Assembly (NCBI GenBank): GCA_031761405.1
Contig: JASEVX010000003.1
Location: 141,864,700 to 141,928,699 of the forward strand
Reading direction: 5' to 3'
Source: Serripes groenlandicus
Lineage: Eukaryota; Mollusca; Bivalvia; Cardiida; Cardiidae
Length of the DNA stretch: 64,000 nt
Both the position numbers and the translations under genes were made by a program. How positions within the stretch are numbered: the stretch's first letter is position 1; every line of letters begins with the position of its first letter. The notes under the pieces were generated by a model. The model worked only from the letters and a program-made list of their open reading frames with translations, searched no databases and had not been told where the DNA came from. Below, piece by piece: positions 21,610-33,098 of the stretch.

Positions 21610-22727
21610 CAAGAGCTGTCCGCAAGACAGCAAGCTCGACTATTTGGCCATTTGATACTATAGACACCAGTTGTAACTGAGATAGTGGCTTGATAGTATA
21701 GAAATATAAATCAAGTTGGATAAGTCTTGTTTGAATAGCATCTGCTGTTTGTGAGAAAAGGCCTAGCATGCAAAACTTCAACCCAAAATTGGTTCACAAA
21801 GGGCCATAATTTATAATAAATTCAGTCAGGAGTTACCTAATCTGATTGTTTGATACCTTTAAAGACTATATTGAAGCTTTAAATCAATCTCTGAGATGGT
21901 TACTGAGATGTGTGCATGATCGTGCCATGCATGCAAAACTTTAACAAAATTTTAAAAGTCAAACAAGGACCATAATTTGTACTTAATTCATACAAGAGTT
22001 ATCTTACTTGACTGTCTGACACCCCTGAAGACATGATTCAATGAAGTTTCAAGTCAATATCAGTAGTGGTTACTGAGATATATCCATGCAAGTACCTTGC
22101 ATGCAAAACTTTAACCAGAATTTCTAAGTAAAAAAAGGGCAAAGATTTGCATTATATGCTGGAAAAAGTTATTAAACTTGGTTGTTTATATATAGGTGTG
22201 ATGGTAAGGCAGGGTTGTATAAAGTTTCAATGCAATGCATCAAGTCAAGTACTCATACTAGGATATGGACTCTTAATGTCTTCGCACACGAAACTTTAAC
22301 CAGAATATCTAAGTAAAAAAAAGGGCTACAATTTGCATTATATCCTGGAAAGAGTTATCAAACTTGATTGTTTATATAGCTGTGATGGTTTGGAAGTTTC
22401 AATGCAATGCATCAAGTAAATACAGAGATATGGACTCTTAATGTAGTTGCACGCATTTAACTTTAACCAGAGTTTCTGAGTCCAAAAAACCCAAAAAAAG
22501 TCCGAAAAGGGGCATAAATGTGTCAAAATCTGATATAGAGTTATGGGACTTGTCCTGCAAGGTCATTTGATGATGTCCAATAAGTGTGTGAAGTTTCAAA
22601 GCAATGGCATCTGTGGTTTGTAAGAAAAAGCCTTGCATGCAAAACTTTAATCCAAGTTGCAATGCCAACGACGACACCAACGCACAAGTGAGTGTAATAG
22701 CTCTCATATTCTTCGAATAGTCGAGCT
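21610..22727 (+). mobile_element. HINE-like element, GTCGAGC family
   Basis: Starts CAAGAGCTGTCCGCAAGACAG (palindromic) with the subterminal AGCTCGACTATT. The internal units repeat CATGCAAAACTTTAACC and GTTACTGAGATA. It ends AATAGCTCTCATATTC, TTCGAA and TAGTCGAGCTAAAAA, the inverse of the 5' box. Confidence 0.75.
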
Positions 22728-22737
22728 AAAAAGGGTA

Positions 22738-23433
22738 ATTATTGAATAATTGAAAACATTGTGGTAAATCGAGAAATTTTTCATGAATGAGCACTTTCTC
22801 CTTTCGCTACAATGTTTTAAAATGTTGTCTGCTGCAGATATGTAATAACTGCACCTATATAAGGAAAATAGTTGAACAAATTGTGACAAATGAGAAATTG
22901 CTCATTATAAGCAATTTCTCCTTTTCCACAATGTTTTAAAAAGTCGTCTGTTGCAGAATGTGTCAGAATGCATCTGCAAGTGGGAAAAAGTTATTGTATC
23001 ATTCAATAATTGTTTTATTACCTTTCCCGGATACAACAAATCTGCAGCAGATGATTTTGAAAACATAATTGGCAAAAACATGAACAATATCCATAAATGA
23101 CAGTTTAATCATAAACAACTGAGTTGAAAACATCCTGGTGACAAAAGAGAAATTGCTTATGATATGAGCAATTTCTCCTTTTGCCACCATATTTTCTAAT
23201 TTTGTATCAGGGAAAAGGGTTAACCCTTTCACACATGTGGACTCTTTTTGACGCCTCTGCAGCAGACGACTTTTGAAAACACTGTGACAAAACGAGAAAT
23301 TGTTCAAAAATGAGCAATTCCTCCTTTTGCCACAAGTTTTCAACTTTCTTCAGTAATTATACCAACATTTATAGAGCTTTTCCATGTTTTTGCCTAGATA
23401 TGTTTTCAAAGTCGTATGTGGGAAAAGCGGTAA
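22738..23433. mobile_element. Cluster of four hairpin MITE copies
   Basis: 22738-22866 and 22868-22995 keep hairpin plus right side. 23016-23223 and 23220-23433 are near-complete and share the TTAA at 23220-23223. Confidence 0.8.
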
Positions 23434-23536
23434 TTGTATCCTGCTCTCAATGTCAAGTGCATTGATGTCATATTACAATATGTACCAATCTACACTCTTA
23501 TCATATCTGAATTTTAATGAATCAACACTTACTTAA

Positions 23537-24070
23537 TAATAACCATTCCCCACTTACAGACATTTATTTATAGAGAAATTCCATGTCTTTGCCTAGATAC
23601 TTTCGAAGTGGTTTGCTGCAGATTAATTACTGTATGTGGGACACGGGAAAGGAATATGCAACATCCTTCTGATCTAATATGATTAATTCAGCCTATTCAA
23701 ACATCTTAATCCTTTCCTACATATAGACACTTTCTGACGCCTCTGTAGCAGACAGCTTTTTCAAAACATAGTGAAAAAAGAAGAAATTGCTCAAAACAAG
23801 CAATTTCTCCTTTTGCCACAATATTTTCCACCTTTATTCATAGCTAGGGTTATCCATTCAATTATAGAGATTTTCTCTTTTTTGACAAAATATGTTCAAA
23901 GTCGTCTGCTGCAGAATTGTCGTATGAGGGTCAGGGTTAATCCTTTCCAATTTCTCTTTTTGTCACCATGCATTCAATTCCATTCATTACACTCATTTAT
24001 AGAAATTTTCCATCAATTGGGTAAGTTTTTATAGTCGTCTGCTGTAATATGCTATATGTGGGAAAGGGTT
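23537..24070. mobile_element. MITE deletion copy and two chained MITEs
   Basis: 23537-23652 lacks the hairpin. 23706-23939 is complete (TTAATCCTTTCCTACATATA start). 23936-24070 is a short copy sharing its TTAA. Confidence 0.8.
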
Positions 24071-24448
24071 AGAACACAGTTCAACACTGGTACTGATACA
24101 GATGGCATTTGTTGCCCTTTAAGACAGACATATTTCGATATAATTTGGGAAAAACAAGTTTGTTTTATTTCCTTTTCCCTCAATGCTTTTAACTCTGTAT
24201 CTTAATAATTCTTCACTTTATTTTTTTAAATGTAACATGTTTTGCATCAGAAAAAAATCTGTAAACATCATATACGTCAACCGAGTTAACAACCTTCATA
24301 GGCATGAAATCAACCAAAAGACTTTGAACCGTTAACATATCAGTTATTGTCTACACAATTTTTTGGCACAATCAACTCTTCAAACTGGTGAGGTTGGAAG
24401 CCACTTTAACCACTTTAAAAGTCATTGGTTTATGAGCCCAATAAGTCT
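24071..24448. other. No recognisable feature
   Basis: AT-rich sequence with no repeat family or exon-like stretch that I could support. Confidence 0.4.
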
Positions 24449-24661
24449 TGAACCAGTCTGCAGCAGACGACTTTGAACATATTTTGTCAAAAAGTAGAAA
24501 ATCTCTATAATTTAATGGATAACCTATGACTAAAATTGGAAAACATTGTGGCAAAAGGAGAAATTGCACGTTTTGTGCAATTTCTTCTTTTGTCACTATG
24601 TTTTCAAATAGCCGTCTGCTGCAGAGGCGTCAGAAAGCATCTATATGAGGGAAAGGATTAA
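24449..24661. mobile_element. Hairpin MITE lacking left terminus
   Basis: Begins at CTGCAGCAGACGACTTTG. The hairpin GAAATTGCACGTTTTGTGC (CAC/GTG variant) and end GAGGGAAAGGATTAA are intact. Confidence 0.88.
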
Positions 24662-24720
24662 CCCAAAATTTTACCACAAATTGTTTGCTGCATTCACTGT
24701 GGCATCAGATGTCAGGGACG

Positions 24721-26361
24721 CCCCTGCAATTTTTTTTATGAATGGTTCATGAATTATTCATGTTCTTTCTTGAACTGTTCATGAACAAAATGCATGAACC
24801 ATTCTTGAACTATTCATGAACGTTAAATGGCCACTTTAAAAAAGTGCATGAAAAGATGTTCATGAACCATTCATGAACTAATGCCCCCATGAACTATTCA
24901 TGAATGGCTCATGAACATATTTGTTCAAGAACTATTCATGAATGGTTCATGACCTCATGGGTGGCCATTCAACAGTCATGAATATTTCATGAATAATTCA
25001 TGATTTCTGTTCATGGTAGATCAAGAATATTTCATGAATGTATATTTTCATGAACTCTTCTAAAACTATTCTTGAACCAAATACCATGACCCTCTGTGAA
25101 CTTTTTATGAATTGTTCATGAATTATTCATGTTCTTTTCTTGAACTGTTCATGAACCATTCCATGTATATTTTAGAACAATTTCAGAATGGTTCAACAAT
25201 GGTAACCTGTATGAAATAGTCTGGGTGGACTGGAACCAGATTTTGTACAGAAGAAAATACAGAAATCCTGTGCAGATTCTGTACAGAAAATATTCTGGAT
25301 TATTGAAACATAGTTGCACCAGAATTCTATAAAAATATTTTTTATATGAAGACATGGATTCATCCATATGTGGCAATGTGATACTTTAATAAATCACCAA
25401 TATACACATGTTGTTTATAACATAGCACAATACAATATGCTAATTTAATAAACAATGTAACATTTAAGACATTTACCAAATGTGCCCATCAAGTTGTTCA
25501 TAAGTAATTACCAAAATCTTCTCTGTGCCTTTGAAACACAACATATTTCTCCCACCAAAAAACGTAAAGGAAGTAGTAAACATTACTAACTTCTTTTTGA
25601 AGAGTTCCTATGTTTTATGCTAGAGTTAACTCCCTTGGTATATTTCAAATTCAAGTCCTGAGTTCCAGTGGTACTTTAGTTATTCCACTGGTATTCCAGT
25701 AACATAGCAGGTACCAATGAAATTCCACTGGAATTGCATTGATTTTTTTCACTAGGGCCTTCACTTTTGACTAGAAGATTTTAAAAGTTTTCACTATAAT
25801 ACATTTATAAGAACTGTTTTGGTTCTAGAAGTGTTCTAGAAGTGATCTATAAAAATTAAATGTTCTTAATTCTCTATTCAGAGTGGAAGTTTGAGTGATT
25901 CACACTGAGTTAAAAAGTCATTGTAATGTAATTAAATTGACTGGGTAAAAATATTTATATATTTTTTTTTTTTCAATCATGGGGATTTAATAAATGTACT
26001 GAAATGGATATTCATTACATATTCACGACTTCTTCTTGAGAACACTTCAAGAATGTTTTAAGCATCTAATATTCTTAAAATGCTTATAAAATATTCATCA
26101 GTTATTTTAGGAATATTTCATGAACCGTAGAAGAATAAAGGTCTTCTTAAAAATTCATGATTTATTCTTAAAACAGATCATGAATATTTCAAGGCTTTTA
26201 TGAATAGTTGAATAATTCTTGATATCTTCATGAAGTAGATCACACCTCACTTCATGAATAAAACTTCATGAAGTTAGCTTAAGAATTGATCAAGGACAAT
26301 TCAAGAAGAAAGCTTGAAAGTAGGAAAAATTCATGATATCATGAATTCCTTTTCGCAGGGG
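24721..26361. mobile_element. TTCATGAA-rich palindromic element
   Basis: Bounded by CCCCTGCAA at the left and the inverse TCGCAGGGG at the right. About 24736-25170 and 26070-26350 are packed with TTCATGAA, GTTCATGAAC and AATGGTTCATGAA, mostly self-complementary, in irregular spacing. The middle (25175-26060) is ordinary AT-rich DNA with a dyad-like CTGTACAGAA pair. No coding frame. It looks like a foldback-type element. Confidence 0.6.
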
Positions 26362-26455
26362 AATTTTAGTCTGGGGAGCCCAAAATATTATCTAATGAAC
26401 TCGATCTTGATGACAGACACGCTGATCTTCTTTTTTTTTTTATTCCAATCAATAG

Positions 26456-26482
26456 TCCTTCACAAATCTAAAGTTATTACAG
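26456..26482 (+). CDS. Candidate micro-exon
   Basis: 27 nt in phase 0 (SFTNLKLLQ) between a T-rich acceptor ending CAATAG and the donor CAG|GTTAATT. Too short to judge by itself; it would be compatible in phase with 21125-21172. Confidence 0.2.
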
Positions 26483-26629
26483 GTTAATTGTAAAGTTTAC
26501 TCCTCATTTTCACAAGTACACAAGTGTAGCTGAGATATTAATTTCCAATATAAGTCACATTCACACTTGGTAAGTGATAAAACATCACATGTATAATGAG
26601 ACATGAAATGGATTCAAACCTTTCCCTCT

Positions 26630-26871
26630 TTCAACCCTTTTTCACATACAACAAATCTGCAGCAGACGATTTTGAAAACATTTTTGAAAATAAGGAAAAA
26701 ATCTCCATCAATGAGTGTAAAATTTATTTATTAAATAGAGTTGAAAACATTGTAGAATAGGAGAAATTGTGAGCAATCATTATGAGCAATTTCCTTTTGG
26801 CGAAATATTTTCAAAGGTTGTCTGCTCCAGACATATTTGTCCGAAAGCGTCTCTATGAGGGAAAGATTTAA
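26630..26871. mobile_element. Hairpin MITE, long form
   Basis: CAACCCTTTTTCACATACAA, CTGCAGCAGACGATTTTG, hairpin with a duplicated TGAGCAAT, end ATGAGGGAAAGATTTAA. Confidence 0.88.
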
Positions 26872-26996
26872 TATCATTGCAACAGAGAATATAGGGAGAA
26901 ATTATTCCTCCATTGTCCAACTGTTTAGCATTAACCATAATTATTGTTACTTTCAATTTTCCAGCAGATAACTAAAATGATCCTATCTTGAATTGG

Positions 26997-27226
26997 TTGA
27001 CCCTTTCCCTCATACGACAATTCTGCAGCAGATGACTTTGAACATATTTTGGCAAAACATAGAAAATCTCTATAATTGAATGGATAACCTATGACAAAAA
27101 GTGGAAAACATTGTGGCAAAAGGAGAAATTGCACGTTTTGTGCAATTTCTTCTTTTGTCACTATGTTTTCAAAAAGCCGTCTGCTGCAGAGGCGTCAGAA
27201 AGCGTCTAGAGGAGGGAAAGGGTTAA
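26997..27226. mobile_element. Hairpin MITE, complete
   Basis: TTGACCCTTTCCCTCATACG to GGAGGGAAAGGGTTAA; hairpin GAAATTGCACGTTTTGTGC. Confidence 0.93.
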
Positions 27227-27342
27227 GTCTGTCACCCGCCGCTGAATGACAAACATACAAGACTTGGCTGGAGTTCAAACCCTGTAAACACTTTTTAACA
27301 TTTACACTAAAACTGATTTATATGCAACATGTCAATCACAAT

Positions 27343-27573
27343 TTAAACCATTCCCATATATATATATAGATGCTTTCTGATGCTCCTGCAGCAGACGACC
27401 TTTGAAAACATTGACAAAAGCAGAAATTACTCAAAAGAGCAAATTTTCCTTTAACCATAATGTTTTCAACTGTTTTCAATAATTGTTCTTTCATTTATAT
27501 GGAGTTTGCGAGTTTTTCGTAGATCTTTTCAAAGTCGTCTGCTGCAGATTTGATGTATGTGGGAAAGGGTTAA
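27343..27573. mobile_element. Hairpin MITE, complete
   Basis: TTAAACCATTCCCATATA to GTATGTGGGAAAGGGTTAA, with a TATATATA expansion near the left end. 27574-27865 holds nothing recognisable. Confidence 0.9.
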
Positions 27574-27865
27574 CACCATAATACTAACATCCACAATGAA
27601 CATCACACAGAAAATAAATCTAGTCTTAATCCAGAACAATTGGGACAAGAGCCTATTTAATTATCTACTATCCAATACACTGTATTTGTTTATGACCAAA
27701 ATTCACACCACCGCATTATAACACTAAGTATGCCTTCTTGTAGTGGATGAGTTCTAGAAAATTGGCTTATTTCACATCCTCATTTGATCTCAAAACATAA
27801 ATATTGTATTATGTTTTCGGTCATCTGCCACATATGTTTACTATGTGGGAAAGAAAGAGTACGTA

Positions 27866-28269
27866 TTAAACCTTTCAATCTGCAGCAGACGACTTTGAAA
27901 ACCTCTTGGCATAAAAAAATAAATGAAAGTGTAATAAATATTAAATAGGGTTAAAAACAATCTGACAAAACATGTCTTCTTCTGTGTGTTGGAAAGAGTC
28001 AACCTTTTCCCTCATACGACAATTCTGCAGCAGACGACTTTAAAAATATTTTCAAAATCTCTATAATTGAATGGATATAACCTATGACTAAAAGTGGAAA
28101 ACATTGCGGCAAAAGATGAAATTACTCATAATGAGCAATTTTACCTTTTGCCACATTTTTTTCAACTTCTTTCACAATAATTGTTTTCTCATTTATAGAG
28201 TTGCCCTTTTTTTGACTAAATGTTTCAAAAACGTCTGCTACAGATTTGATGTATGTGGGAAAGGGTTAA
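27866..28269. mobile_element. Two chained hairpin MITEs
   Basis: 27866-28002 is a shortened copy. 27999-28269 begins with a CTCATACGAC-type end and finishes with the GATGTATGTGGG-type end, a hybrid of two subfamilies. Confidence 0.85.
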
Positions 28270-28459
28270 CTCTGTATGCATGCCCAGGATCTCTAGTTCA
28301 CAGGACATGGAAAATCTAATTAGGTTTTTTATGGCTACTTTAGGAGTAATGAAATATGAATGTGACACTGTGGCTGGTTAATTAATTAGACTGTGACTTC
28401 ATACAGTCAATCTAATACAGAAAATTTGTCTCGTATTTGTCTATGGAACTGTCTGCTCC

Positions 28460-28694
28460 TTAGCCCTTTCCCCCCATGTATACGACAATTCTGCAGCAGA
28501 CGACTTTGAACGTATTTTGTCAAAACATAGAAAATCTCCATAATTGAATGGATAACCTATGACAAAAAGTGGAAAACATTGTGGCAAAAGTAGAAATTGC
28601 ACGTTTTGTGCAATTTCTTCTTTTGTCACTATGTTTTCAAAAAGCCGTCTGATGCAGAGGTGTCAGAAAGCGTCTATATGAGGGAAAGGGTTAC
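28460..28694. mobile_element. Hairpin MITE, complete
   Basis: TTAGCCCTTTCCCCCCATGT to ATATGAGGGAAAGGGTTAC; hairpin CAC/GTG variant. Confidence 0.92.
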
Positions 28695-28747
28695 AGTTCA
28701 GCCAAAAAACTCAGTCAGTAGGAATGAGGAATACCATCAAGTTAAAA

Positions 28748-28800
28748 CAAGAGCCCCGTGGAGCGAACGCCAACGCTAGTCTGATTTTTTTTAGTAAAAA
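28748..28800 (+). mobile_element. HINE-like 5' end fragment
   Basis: CAAGAGCCCCGTGGAGCGAA resembles the 5' start of the HINE-like families. The SINE that follows interrupts it, and no matching 3' end was found. Confidence 0.4.
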
Positions 28801-29106
28801 AAAAAGCCGAGCCCCGGTAGCTCAGTCGGTAGCGACGCGGGCTGTCAATCCAGGGGTTGTGAGTTTGAATCCCGGCTCGGCCAACTTTCTTTCCGACGAT
28901 TGACAAAAGTCAATGCGACATGCGTCATTCGTCTTCCACCAATGGGCTAAGTCTATGTGGAAAAGCAGCCAGTTGCTTGGGAAGATTGTTGTGTGGAGTT
29001 CTGGTGTGAGAAAACCAGGAAATGCATGAGTAGGTGAACTGGCCGCTGTGATATAACTGAGAAATTGTTAAAAACGGCGTTAAATCCCAATCAATCAATC
29101 AATCAA
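28801..29106 (+). mobile_element. tRNA-derived SINE, complete, 11-bp TSD
   Basis: Head GCCGAGCCCCGGTAGCTCAG, box A TAGCTCAGTCGGTAGCG, box B GTGAGTTTGAATCCC, then CAATGGGCTAAGTCTATGTG, the conserved GTGATATAACTGAGAAATTG and a (AATC)n tail. The target duplication TTTAGTAAAAA occurs at 28790-28800 and 29107-29117. Best example of the family in the window. It is not a functional tRNA gene, since it has no acceptor-stem partner. Confidence 0.95.
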
Positions 29107-29399
29107 TTTAGTAAAAAGTAAAAAAAACGGGCATTAGTATACTGAATAATTATTAAAGCCAGAGGTTACACACAGACGTAGATTATGACTCCAAGTCACA
29201 ATATTATACCCTGACTTTTTTTCTTCTCAAAACAGACATGCTAAAAATTTGCCTATCCTTTCTACGAATTGACAAAAGTAAATGTAACAATTAAACCCTC
29301 ATTTTTTTTTTTTTTCGAAAAGTGGGTTTATGCCACTTTCAACAGTATTTCAGTTATCTCACGACTTTTTCTGGGTAAAGTACAAGTACTACAGGTATT

Positions 29400-29548
29400 A
29401 CTGATCCTCAGACGACTGCATTAGTTGTAATGCTATACACGAAACCCTGAGCCCCAAGGAGGGAAGCCATACTACTACCATTCTATCGACTCGACCAAGG
29501 ATTGAACCTTGATCTTCGTCTCTCAAGGTGTAAAAGTCTATGTTGGAA
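29400..29548 (-). mobile_element. SINE fragment
   Basis: Minus-strand tRNA-like head with the box B-like AAGGTTCAATCCTTGG and a GGCTTCCCTCCTTGG segment shared with other SINE pieces here (35398-35465, 36836-36880, 51766-51925). Confidence 0.5.
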
Positions 29549-29559
29549 GATGACAAGTT

Positions 29560-29934
29560 TCCAAGGGAAATTTGAGCTATTTCTCCATTTTCCACAATGT
29601 TTTCAACTTTATTCAATTACTGTTCTTTCATTTATAGAGAATTTCCATATTTTTTATCTGATGTTTACGAAGTCGTTAGCTGCCGACTTGATGTATGTGG
29701 GAAAGGGTTATGTGGAGTCATGACTGGGACAGAACAAGAAGACCATAACTGGTGTTCTGGATAATTAACCCTTTCCCTCATACGACAATTCTGCAGCAGA
29801 CGACATTGAACATATTTTGTCAAACAATAGAAAATCTCCATACTTGAATGGATAACCTATGACAAAAAGTGGAAAACATTGTGGAAAAAGGAGAAATTGC
29901 ACGTTTAAAAAAGTCTATATGAGGGAAAGGGTAA
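29560..29934. mobile_element. MITE right half and a deleted MITE
   Basis: 29560-29711 is the right half. 29764-29934 has both ends but loses the second hairpin arm after GAAATTGCACGTTT. Confidence 0.85.
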
Positions 29935-30566
29935 CCAGTCTCTCACAGGATTTGCAAGACCTTATCTAGCTGAGTAATAGTAGTGTTTCTGTTATCTTTT
30001 CCTAAATAAACATGCATTAGAATGCGCTTGTGATGAAATGGCCACCACCTTGTTTACAACAGGATCAAATTAATTGAGTTCCATTAATTTGCTTGTGGCT
30101 AGCATGTTTCATGGCTTATGGAATGTGATCATCATTTTTGCTGGATCTCCAACCTCCAACTTTATGTGCAATTTCTCCTTTTGCCACGATCTTTTTAAAA
30201 GTCATCTATTCAGAAGGCATCAGTTCTGTATATGGGAAGAGGTTCACTTTGTACCAAAATTAAACTTCAAATTTTCCTTAATTGACTCAAAAAGTATATA
30301 CATGTACATGTATACTGAAACCATTTTACTTTTTGAAACATTCCGCAAATAGCATTGGAAATTTTAGAATTCAGAAGAGATCTCAATTGCAAACTATCAA
30401 CTGATATGTCAAATTTTCAGAGTTGCCGAGATCTGCCATGGACATACTGAAGATATCCATTTGCTTTCCATTAATTTATAATGGTATTGCCCTGTACATT
30501 GTCGATTATTTCACTGTGTAAATATTGCTGTTGTTAGGGATGCAAGGTTGCATGAGGAAGTTAACA
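29935..30566. other. No firm feature; one MITE scrap
   Basis: 30168-30247 is a hairpin-arm fragment (TGCAATTTCTCCTTTTGCC). A splice-like TTTTCAG at about 30420 precedes 33 open codons on the plus strand, but nothing supports it further. Confidence 0.4.
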
Positions 30567-31187
30567 GTAAACCCTTTCCCAATTTTAGGATGTATTTAGA
30601 AGAATCTGCAGCAGGCAACTTTTGAAAACTTAGTGGTAAAAGGAGAGATTGCTCATACTCAGCATTTTCTCCTTTCTTCCCACTTGTAATGTTTTCAATT
30701 CTATTTGATAATTCTATTTTTGTTCAGTCTATAATGATTTCAAGGTAGCTCGCCTGCATCACATTACTGTTGTATGTGGGCAAGGGGTTAAGTGCATTAA
30801 CCCTTTCCCTCATATAGACGCTTTCTGACGCCTCTGCAGCAGACGGCTTTTTTAAAACATAGTGACAAAAGAAGAAATTGCACAAAACGTGCAATTTCTC
30901 CTTTTGCCACAATGTTTACCACTTTTAGTCACACTGGTTATATATCCATTCAATTAAAGATTTTTCATTTTTTGACAAAATATGTTCAAAGTAATGTCTG
31001 CTGCAGATTTCTTGTATGTGGGAAAGGGTTAATTGTTGTTTCTTTTTTATTAAATTGGCTTATACTCAGCAGTTTCTCCTTTTTCACCCACTTGTAATGT
31101 TTTTCAAATCTATTTGATAATTATATCTTCATTAAGTTGATTTCAAGGTAGCCTGCAGCTCATTTGATGCATGTGGGAAAGGGGTAA
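30567..31187. mobile_element. Three hairpin MITEs
   Basis: 30567-30791 (variant with CTTGTAATGTTTTC), 30797-31032 (complete, TTAACCCTTTCCCTCATATA to GTATGTGGGAAAGGGTTAA) and 31058-31187 (right half of the first variant). Confidence 0.87.
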
Positions 31188-31295
31188 AGTGCATTGCTTC
31201 GTTGTTCTCTTTCATATGCGTTATCTTCCCTGATCATGCAACTCCTGATTGTTGAGTATAGGACATTGTCAGGATAACTAACTATCAATCAATAG

Positions 31296-32032
31296 TAACC
31301 CTTTTCCAAATGCAGATGCAATTTGATGCATGATCTGAAGCAGACGACATTTGAAAAAAATGGAGAATTTTGCTCATGATGAGCAAATTATCTCCTTTTG
31401 CCACAATATTTTCAATCCTTTTTATAACTATACTTTCATTTATAGAGATATCCCTATTTTTGTCTAGATGTTTGAAAACCCTCAAAACAAGAATTTTTTA
31501 CATTAATTTTCCAACCTTGCTTACAACTGTTTTTAAATCATTTTAATTCCGAGTCTATTTTCCAAATTTTTCATGACTTTTTTTTTGTCGCAAGTTTGAA
31601 CCGCAAGTTTGAACTGGGCTGCTTTGTAATTAATTCTGTAATTGTTTTGCCTGCAAATAACCAGTACCAATTCATATAACCAAGTCATCCCTTAAAAACG
31701 TCTCCCTGACAATTCATGTGACTTAAACATTCATGACTTTAATAAAAAGGATGATGGTATGATTATAACACTTATTATCAATTATTGACATGAAAAGAAG
31801 AGATTACTCAAAAATATTTAAGTCAGTTAAAGTTAAACTGCACTCAGAACTTAGGTAACCAATCTTCAGCATTCTCCCTTTCCCCACCTTCAACAAATCT
31901 GCAACAGAAAACTGAAAACAGTATGGCAAAAGGAGAAATTGCTTGTTGTGAACAATTTCTCTTTCAGTCTCAATGTTTTCAAAAGGCATCTGCTGCAGAT
32001 GTGTCAAAATGTGTATGCGTTAGATGAAAGGT
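31296..32032. mobile_element. Two diverged hairpin MITEs
   Basis: 31296-31480 (GTAACCCTTTTCCAAATGC start, right end lost) and 31870-32032 (CTCCCTTTCCCCACCTTC start). The 31481-31869 interval has no identified feature. Confidence 0.7.
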
Positions 32033-32324
32033 CAATACATGTACATGAAGTTTTAGTTTGATAGTCAATGAGGGATAATATATTCTTATACATTCTACAA
32101 ATACGATAGCTAATAAAGCATATATCTCTTTTTGGTTTTGCATACAATGATATTTTACTGACAAAACATTTAGGCCAATATGTGTATTGAGCTAGTACCG
32201 GTATTTGAAATATATGAAGGGGGACATCCTGTTCTATTAAATTTGAATAAAAAGTATATATTTATCCATCTTTTTAAAATAAACTGACTATTACCTTTAA
32301 CCCTTTACCTGATACACAGGTCTT

Positions 32325-32748
32325 TTAATCCTTTCCCACATACAACAAATCTGCAGCAGACGACTTTGAAAACTTCTAGGCAAAACTTTGGAAAAATCTC
32401 TATAAATGCAGGTACATGTATAATTAATTGCTGAAAAATGTTGCAAACATTGTGGTAAATTTCTCCTTTTGTCAAATTGTTTTCAATTGTTGTCTGCTGC
32501 AGAGGCATAAGAAAGCGTCTATATGTGGTAAAGGTTTAGCAAAATCATGGAAGGAAAATTGTCCAAGGAACAACTTCACCTTTTTCCTTCATAATTAATT
32601 GTTTTAACTTCCAATTGCCCAGCTATTTTCAGAATGTTATCAACTCTATTCAATAATTATACTTCCAATTATAATGATTTTCCACATGTTTGCCTTGGTG
32701 TCTTCAAAGTTATCTGCTTCAGATTTGTTGTATGTGGGAAGGGGTTAG
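32325..32748. mobile_element. Hairpin MITE and MITE right half
   Basis: 32325-32539 (TTAATCCTTTCCCACATACA to TATGTGGTAAAGGTTTAG) and 32590-32748 (right half ending GTATGTGGGAAGGGGTTAG). A solitary MITE end lies at 32297-32316. Confidence 0.82.
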
Positions 32749-33098
32749 AATTGATATATTCAAGTGCCTTTGAAGAATATCCTATCATAGCAAAACCCTT
32801 GCATGGGCCAGCTAGCCGATTCAACCAATCAACTTTCATCTTTTCACTTCAGCCCTCGCCCAAGCACTCTGTGTTAAGACACAACCCCTGGATTGAGTCA
32901 GCCTGCGGTACTACCGGGGCTCAGCTCTAAATATCCTGCAAAGGCCTCGAAAGACGTCTGTATGATGGAAAGGGTTAAACTTCAATTATTCTTCAAATTT
33001 AATCACATACTGTAGGAAGTAAAAATGATACCATGGCAAAGATTGTTTCCCTATATTTATAAGTAACAGGCCTATCTAATTACAATTAAATTCACGTT

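Noticed and set aside
28801..28890. tRNA gene
   Set aside because: Boxes A and B are present but no cloverleaf acceptor stem, and it continues into a SINE body with target duplications.
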